Of a DNA stretch of 64,000 nucleotides, positions 59,901 through 64,000 are shown one piece after another (the stretch's first letter is position 1; each line of letters starts with the position of its first letter). The stretch is from Streptosporangium sp. NBC_01495 (GTDB lineage: Bacteria; Actinomycetota; Actinomycetes; Streptosporangiales; Streptosporangiaceae). The stretch is taken from contig NZ_CP109430.1 in assembly GCF_036250735.1 (NCBI RefSeq), positions 10,044,001 through 10,108,000 on the forward strand, given 5' to 3'. The position numbers were made by a program, and so were the translations under genes. Below the pieces are notes generated by a model. That model was given only the letters and a program-made list of their open reading frames with translations, had not been told where the DNA came from and made no database searches.

Positions 59901-60069
59901 CGTCGATCATCTCGGCCGGTGTGATCGCCCGGCTCTCCCTCAGCAGGAGCATCGCCAGAATGGAACGTTGCAGCGGGGTTCCCAGGTCGAGCTCGGAACC
60001 GCCGCGCCATGCCTGGACAGGACCGAGCACGGCGAACCGCAGTCCGTCTCCGCTGTCCTGAACAGCCAT
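56935..60069 (-). CDS. AfsR/SARP-family regulator with NB-ARC and TPR domains
   Basis: 1044 residues. OmpR-like winged helix (about 10-105), BTAD (110-258), a Pro/Ala/Glu linker (258-315), NTPase with P-loop GIGGVGKT (357-364) and Walker B MLVLLDNARD, then TPR-like repeats (about 780-1030). This is the AfsR layout, a global switch of secondary metabolism and differentiation that is phosphorylated by Ser/Thr kinases. No biosynthetic cluster or afsK is in the window, so targets are distant. ATG 60069. Confidence 0.93.
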   Translation of the reverse strand: MAVQDSGDGLRFAVLGPVQAWRGGSELDLGTPLQRSILAMLLLRESRAITPAEMIDAIWGDDAPPRALGALRTYVSRLRAVLEPGRSPRTRPELLTSVGRGYALRLNGGSLDLLLFERGVQEAEAARREGDPARAAESLRVSLALYTGEPLAGAVGPYAEHQRGRLAERRMSVLEVLMDLDLELGRHADVLSELIALTADHPLRERLRAQLMLAYYRCGRKAEALAAFADTRATLIEELGIEPGSDLTSMHQRILTGDPALAPAPAGPARPVPAEVTEVAEAAAREGPEAKRPEPDPEPARAAKARTTAITPELPRPAQLPAAVNDFTGRRQIIARLRTLLSSHDGSEGVPVAAISGIGGVGKTALAVHVAHAMHDLFPDGQLYADLRGYGEEPTAPESVLAAFLRGLGLPADAIPDGMAERSALFRSLLADRRMLVLLDNARDAAQVSQLLPGSAGCAAIVTSRGKLADLASARLVDLDVMEPDEALALFGIVAGVERVEAERAAAMDVVAACGFLPLAVRIVAARLAARPSWTVASLVPRLADERRRLDEMRVGNLAVEATFALGYGQLNPAQARTFRLLSLPGGPDISVGAASGLLALDPMDTEDVLESLVDASLLEAPAPGRYRFHDLLKLFARRVAERTENATEESCAAGETRRGERRGSGVSVTIGGEGEAALRRLLDFYLASARSAHRLAYEGSTIADQLGVTGTGHTFASADEAVAWLSVEAESLFASIAQVTCADEADELLPGADLLLAMEPLLESGSHAREFESRTREMLAVARRLCAVSSELRCRYVLGRVLFGANRLAEAEEEFRTSLELSAGGDRIVIGEVFNALAVVAGRRRRHVEALAWFESAREVFREVGARGGEALTLSYSARDHLFLNQPKEAIAAAEQGLAVFIEMGFSAGTARARYHLGMVLSRVGRLNEAVHHHAECLAFFRASKQRVWEQRVCSRLAETFINAGRFTDAARHAEQALTVSREISHPYGEAQALWVLGKALNGLGRVERGRDCLVRAHDLFGRLGAPEAEDLRLLLERDQVDS

Positions 60070-60373
60070 GTCTCGAATCTCCGCCCAATGGAAAGTTTTA
60101 TGGCCAAATGATAGGTCCTCCCTTGCTTACCACGTAGGTAGAGGCTTGCTTGTTCGCCGAGACGTTGATTGCACGTCAATCGGCTGTTGAGTCGCGCGCT
60201 CAATGCTGGGTGCTGTCGGGCATGGCCCCATACGGGGGCGGCCATGCCCGACATGTCAGCGGATTGCAGGCAGGGATAAAGGGGCTGTAAGCGCGATGCA
60301 GGCACACGCGCCTATCAATGAGCCATGGCTCCTCCGGAAGACGGGAGCCGCACCCCTCAAGGAGAGAACCACC
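60070..60373. other. Divergent leader region of the AfsR-type and secreted genes
   Basis: Contains TTACC-ACGTA-GGTAG (about 60128-60142), GATTGCACGTCAATC (60167-60181) and the 14-bp hairpin at 60214-60253. All could be regulator or message structures. No gene seen. Confidence 0.45.
60214..60253 (+). other. Stable 14-bp hairpin in the leader of the secreted-protein gene
   Basis: TGTCGGGCATGGCC pairs with GGCCATGCCCGACA around a 12-nt loop, about 120 bp before the ATG at 60374. It may be an attenuator, a bidirectional terminator or a small RNA. Confidence 0.5.
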
Positions 60374-60868
60374 ATGCGCCGCTCGATCAGCAAACTTCTC
60401 GGTCTCGCCGCCGCCACCGCCGTCATCGCGATCGGTGTTCCCGCCCTCGCCTCCCCCGCCTCCGCCGCCACCCTCACCGCCGCCCCCGCCGCATCGAGCG
60501 GCTACGACGAGGAGCCCTGGGGCTACTACTACTCCAGGTTCTACGACGACTCCCGCGCCGCTGCCCGGGGCACCGTGCGGCTCGACGAGGACGACCGCCT
60601 CCACGTCCAGGGCAGGCTCTACGACAAGAACTCGCCGAACTGGCTGTGCGGCTACGCCCAGTTCAAGTTCGAGACCCACGACGGCGACGAGAACTACTCC
60701 TGGTCGCGCAAGTGCGGCACCAGCGGCTACCAGCGCTTCCACTACGTCGCGGACGATATCGACAACCTGCAGGTCAGGGTCTGCTACTGGGACAGGCACG
60801 ACGCCAAGAGGACGCTGTGCGGCAAGTGGCGCTACATCTACGAGATCGAGTCCGACGACGAGGAGTGA
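60374..60868 (+). CDS. Small secreted protein, unknown family
   Basis: 164 residues. AAGGAGAG lies 9 nt before the ATG. Signal peptide MRRSISKLLGLAAATAVIAI with cleavage near ASA-A (31-32). The mature part is beta-rich, aromatic, with four cysteines (about 95, 118, 141, 152) that could form two disulfides, and an acidic end ESDDEE. Not recognised. Confidence 0.8.
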   Translation: MRRSISKLLGLAAATAVIAIGVPALASPASAATLTAAPAASSGYDEEPWGYYYSRFYDDSRAAARGTVRLDEDDRLHVQGRLYDKNSPNWLCGYAQFKFETHDGDENYSWSRKCGTSGYQRFHYVADDIDNLQVRVCYWDRHDAKRTLCGKWRYIYEIESDDEE

Positions 60869-60999
60869 CCCCGGGGCCTCCGGCGGATCCCTCCGGTAGT
60901 CGTACCGGTGACACCGATCCGTGAACGTCCACCCGCGATCTCCATCCGACCCGCTGCCCCCGCGAGCCGCGACTCGCGTGCGGCGCCGGACGAACACCA

Positions 61000-61030
61000 G
61001 GCCCGCCCGGATTCCGGGCGGGCCTTTTGT
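61000..61030 (+). terminator. Rho-independent terminator after the secreted-protein gene
   Basis: GGCCCGCCCGG and CCGGGCGGGCC flank ATT, followed by TTTTGTTCC. Classical stem and U-tract. Confidence 0.92.
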
Positions 61031-61137
61031 TCCATTAAGTGACTGAAGCGTTGTTTTTGATGTTATGTACTGTTTGTAGAAACATAGCCTTTTCGGCTAC
61101 CCGTTTCTCCTCATATCCCACACCTCGGGTGTCCGTC

Positions 61138-61782
61138 TCACGCGGCCTCGACCAGCCCCATCCGCGCGTGCATCCGTTCTCGGACGATCGGCCATTCGTC
61201 GCTCAGGATCGAGTAGTACGCGGTATCTCGGACCGTGTCGTCGGCGCCTCGGCTCTCCGCCCGCCGCACACCGTCGAGGTGCGCGCCGAGGGCTTCGATG
61301 GCGGCCCGGGAGCGTACGTTCCGTATATCGGCCTTGAGGGTTATGCGGTGGACCTGCCAGGTCTCGAAGGCGAGGGAGAGCATCAGATACTTGCTCTCGC
61401 GGTTGATACCGGTTCCCTGCGCGGAGGCGGAGAGCCAGGTGTAACCGATGTCCGCCACGGACGGGACATCGCCCACCGCCCCACGAGCGCCCGGCGGCCA
61501 GGGCATGGGGCCCTGCCAGTACTCCAGGTGCATGAGACGGGTGGCACCGACCACGCGATCGGTGTGGAGCCACCGGATGGCGAAGGGCATCGTGCGGCCC
61601 TCCGCCTGCTCAGCCAGAGCGGCCTCCACGTAGGAGACCATCTCGTCCCGGCCATTGGGGACGCGAGTGAAGGCGTAGGTAGAACGGTCTTCACTCGCCG
61701 CGGCGACGAGGTCGTCGACGACCGCGAGGCTGAGCGGTTCCAGGCGCACGAGGCGCCCGGACAGGGTGACAAAAGCGGGCAT
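61138..61782 (-). CDS. GNAT family N-acetyltransferase (RimJ/RimL-like)
   Basis: 214 residues from ATG 61782. Starts FVTLSGRLVRLEPLSLAVVD; has YTWLSASAQGTGINRESKYL with the acetyl-CoA site (usual Q/R-x-x-G) and NVRSRAAIEALGAHLDGV. This is the pattern of protein/ribosomal or antibiotic N-acetyltransferases. ATG 61809 and an open frame to 61959 lie upstream; none has a ribosome site. Confidence 0.85.
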   Translation of the reverse strand: MPAFVTLSGRLVRLEPLSLAVVDDLVAAASEDRSTYAFTRVPNGRDEMVSYVEAALAEQAEGRTMPFAIRWLHTDRVVGATRLMHLEYWQGPMPWPPGARGAVGDVPSVADIGYTWLSASAQGTGINRESKYLMLSLAFETWQVHRITLKADIRNVRSRAAIEALGAHLDGVRRAESRGADDTVRDTAYYSILSDEWPIVRERMHARMGLVEAA

Positions 61783-61955
61783 GAGCACATAATGAGGGCT
61801 CTTTCCCATGCTTGATACCAAACGATACGAGACATCTTGGTGAGCATCGAGGGACGCCCGTGACCGGTGGGCCTTCACGGCGAGAAATCCCAGGTGGGAG
61901 CCGCTGGAACCACCCCGGGACACCCGCCGCGGGAGCGTTCCCAGCGAGGGTGCGA

Positions 61956-63236
61956 TCACCCCGTCGCGGGCGCCGTGACGAGCGGGACGCGCACCCGGGA
62001 CCGGGGCGCCCGCCCCGTCGCGCGCAGACCGGTCAGCGCCTCGCTCAGATCATCCAGCGAGGCGGAGATCCAGGGCAGTTCCAGGGGGTCCGGGGCGTCG
62101 AGCGCGGCCAGCCGCAGCCGCGCCGTCTCGCCGTACAGAAGGCTGGTCGCCACCCGTACCCGCAGGGCCGCCGGGTCGTCGCCGAAGACGTGGCCGGGGA
62201 GCACCCCGACGCCGTGTCGGTCGAGCAGGTGCGCGGCCAGATCGGCGGAGGACGCGAAGTCGAACCCGATGAAGTCGGGGTAGAGGTAGAAACCACCCTG
62301 GGGCGCGTCCACCCGCACGCCCGCGCGGACGAACCGCTCGTACACCGCCCGCGCCACCGCACCGTGCAGCTCGCGGCTCCGGGCCACCCGCTCGACGAGC
62401 TCCGGCGGCTCGGTGTAGGCGTACGCCGCCGCCTGCTGGACCGGTGCGGCCGGGCTGGACCAGATCTCGCTCGCCACCGCCAGGAGCCGATCGCGCAGGA
62501 GCGGTGACGGGAGCCGGGCCACGCCGATCCGCCAGCCGCCCAGGGCGAGGCTCTTGCTGAGCCCGCTGGTGATCACGGTCCGCTCGGGAGCCACGTCGGC
62601 GGGGCTGAGGAAACCGGTGGCCGGGGAGTGGACCAGGTCGCGGTAGATCTCGTCGGAGACGATCGTCAGGTCGAGCTCGCGGGCGACCTCGGCGATCCGC
62701 CGGATCGTGGACGCCCCGGCCAGCGTGCCGGTGGGGTTGTCGGGAAGCGTGACCAGCAGCGAGCGCACGTCGCGCCCCTGGGTACGGGCGTGCCTGACCG
62801 CCGCCGCCACGCGCTCGGGATCCGGCACCCCACCCTCGCCGGGGGGCGTCGGAACGAGCAGGGAACGCGCCCCGACCAGCTCGGTCTGGGCGGCGTAGCT
62901 GACCCAACTCGGCATCGGCAGCACGATGTCGCCGCCGATCGCGAGCAGCAGGCCGTACAGCAGGGGCTTGCTTCCGGGGCCGCAGACCACCAGGCCGGGG
63001 TCGGTGGGCAGGTCGCGCCACGACCAGTAGCCGGCGGCCGCCTCGCGCAGCGCGGGCGCGCCGGCGACCGGTCCGTACCCGTTGAGCCCGGACGCCGCGG
63101 CCAGCCGCTCACGCAGGACCGGATGCACGGGCAGGCCGGCCTCACCGAAGGCCAGGTGCAGCACGCGCTCACCGGCGCGCCGTCTTCGCTCGATGTCCTC
63201 GTTGGCCGCCAGGGTGGCGGAAAGCGTGACGCTCAT
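61956..63236 (-). CDS. Pyridoxal-phosphate aminotransferase, class I/II
   Basis: 426 residues. Fold type I: LPDNPTGTLAG (Asn), LTIVSDEIYRDLV (Asp, Tyr) and SGLSKSLALGGWRIGV with the PLP lysine. C-terminal GVGVLPGHVFGDDPAALRVR. Transfers an amino group; donor and acceptor unknown. AAGGA 8 nt before the ATG. Divergent from a LysR gene. Confidence 0.92.
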   Translation of the reverse strand: MSVTLSATLAANEDIERRRRAGERVLHLAFGEAGLPVHPVLRERLAAASGLNGYGPVAGAPALREAAAGYWSWRDLPTDPGLVVCGPGSKPLLYGLLLAIGGDIVLPMPSWVSYAAQTELVGARSLLVPTPPGEGGVPDPERVAAAVRHARTQGRDVRSLLVTLPDNPTGTLAGASTIRRIAEVARELDLTIVSDEIYRDLVHSPATGFLSPADVAPERTVITSGLSKSLALGGWRIGVARLPSPLLRDRLLAVASEIWSSPAAPVQQAAAYAYTEPPELVERVARSRELHGAVARAVYERFVRAGVRVDAPQGGFYLYPDFIGFDFASSADLAAHLLDRHGVGVLPGHVFGDDPAALRVRVATSLLYGETARLRLAALDAPDPLELPWISASLDDLSEALTGLRATGRAPRSRVRVPLVTAPATG

Positions 63237-63255
63237 CGCGGGGTCCTTACTCGTC

Positions 63256-63295
63256 GCGGAACACTGCGGAACACTGCGGGACGTTGTGGAACGCC
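63256..63295. repeat. Four 10-bp phased repeats in the aminotransferase-LysR gap
   Basis: GCGGAACACT, GCGGAACACT, GCGGGACGTT and GTGGAACGCC follow each other exactly every 10 bp, on one face of the helix, 20 bp upstream of the aminotransferase ATG. Confidence 0.6.
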
Positions 63296-63321
63296 TCTCA
63301 GCCTGGTGGGATGGGGTGCAT

Positions 63322-63344
63322 CAGGACAAGCTTCGGTTGTCATG
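63322..63344. promoter_or_regulatory. LysR-type operator
   Basis: CAGGACAA and TTGTCATG flank 7 nt, an inverted repeat with one mismatch, with the interrupted-dyad look of LysR sites. It ends 20 bp before the LysR ATG in the divergent gap. Confidence 0.5.
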
Positions 63345-63364
63345 GGTGGGCGTAAGGAAAACTG

Positions 63365-64000
63365 ATGCTTGATTTGCGGAGGCTCGTCCTGATCTGTGAG
63401 TTCGCTCGCCGGGGCAGCATCGCGGCCACCGCGACCTCCCTGGGCTACAGCCCCTCGGCGGTCTCGCAGCAACTGGCCGCGCTGGAGCGCCAGGCGGGCG
63501 CCGTGCTGATCGACAGGACCGCCAGAAGCGCGGAGCTGACCGACGCGGGGCGCCGCCTGGTCGAGCACGCCGAGCGCATCCTGGCCATGGTGGAGAGCGC
63601 CGAGTCCGACCTGTCGGCCCAGGCCGCGACCCCGTCGGGGCGGGTCACCGTGACCGCCTTCCCGACCGCCGCGGTGGCCTTCGCGCCCGCGCTGGCCAGG
63701 ACGCTGCGACGGCACGGCGAGCTCACCCTGCGGATGGGACAGAGCCGTTCGGGGCGCGGGATGCGCGAGGTGCAGTCGGGCGAGGTGGACATCGCCCTGA
63801 TCGACGACTGGCACGGCCGGATGCGCGAGCCCGACACCATGCGGGTCTTCCCGCTGCTGCGCGACCCGCTGGTGCTCGTGGTGCCGCGCAGGCACCGGCT
63901 CGCCTCCCCCGACGTCCCGGTCGACCTGCGGGACCTGCGCGACGAGCCCTGGATGGCCACCCCGGACGGCGAGCCCTCCCGGCTGGCGGTGGACCGGCTG
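63365..64000 (+). CDS. LysR-family regulator, 3' end beyond window
   Basis: First 212 residues. Winged HTH: LVLICEFARRGSIAATATSL and GYSPSAVSQQLAALERQAGA. The effector domain starts GRVTVTAFPTAAVAFAPALA, with VDIALIDDWHG. Divergent from the aminotransferase, its probable target. Confidence 0.93.
   Translation, partial: MLDLRRLVLICEFARRGSIAATATSLGYSPSAVSQQLAALERQAGAVLIDRTARSAELTDAGRRLVEHAERILAMVESAESDLSAQAATPSGRVTVTAFPTAAVAFAPALARTLRRHGELTLRMGQSRSGRGMREVQSGEVDIALIDDWHGRMREPDTMRVFPLLRDPLVLVVPRRHRLASPDVPVDLRDLRDEPWMATPDGEPSRLAVDRL

Noticed and set aside
57109-60111. 1000-residue plus-strand open frame opposite the AfsR-type gene
   Set aside because: It is the mirror of a well-matched gene; composition is Arg/Gly/Val-rich without domains, as expected from GC-biased antisense frames.

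Overview
This is a high-GC (about 70%) actinomycete chromosome segment. The evidence is the codon and base bias, many GTG/TTG starts, ATGA/GTGA stop-start overlaps, and the conserved actinobacterial block ffs - dnaX - ybaB - recR - DUF5063 - lysC - asd. A two-CHRD protein beside an ECF sigma/anti-sigma pair, an AfsR-type regulator, a second beta-clamp paralogue and type VII secretion-associated genes suggest a large-genome filamentous actinomycete, perhaps of the Streptosporangiaceae. No name can be fixed from the sequence alone. I saw no rRNA, prophage, IS element or CRISPR array.

Layout. 1-7.4 kb: the 3'-truncated end of a Tat-exported DyP peroxidase gene, then a sugar-uptake cluster (ThuA-like protein, zinc-type dehydrogenase, binding lipoprotein, two permeases, TIM-barrel isomerase) with no ABC ATPase and no local regulator. 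Three promoters in it share an operator-like element. 7.7-9.7 kb: a decayed molybdenum locus with a small Moco-fold protein, an orphan ModA lipoprotein and a deleted HTH-TOBE pseudogene. 10-12.8 kb: an ECF sigma factor, its zinc-finger anti-sigma and a secreted double-CHRD protein, with two matching candidate promoters. 13-19 kb: a phosphoesterase, an SDR, a DrrAB-like ABC exporter and a divergent histidine kinase/response regulator. 19-24.5 kb: a dnaN paralogue, GntR and XRE regulators, small membrane proteins and upp.

24.6-31 kb: two tandem tRNA-deaminase-associated proteins with tadA, a tRNA-Ser(CGA), a ParB/sulfiredoxin-like protein and a zinc metallopeptidase. Next comes the most interesting locus: a YbaB paralogue, a 39-codon coupled ORF, a predicted ADP-ribosyltransferase toxin with an ESX-like N-terminus, a type VII secretion-associated protein and a WXG-like protein. 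A tRNA-Ser(GGA) and the SRP RNA follow. 31-39.4 kb is the housekeeping block, including a likely internal start for the aspartokinase beta subunit.

39.5-64 kb: an accessory stretch with an M15-like peptidase, TetR/HxlR/LysR regulators, a PPAPEPSAP repeat protein, an F420-type oxidoreductase with an amidase, an amidohydrolase, a tyrosine phosphatase, paired membrane proteins, SURF1, a class I-like methyltransferase whose 3' end carries four DnaA-box-like 9-mers, a 1044-residue AfsR-type regulator, a secreted protein, a GNAT and an aminotransferase divergent from a truncated LysR gene. Several tandem repeats and strong terminators punctuate this region.
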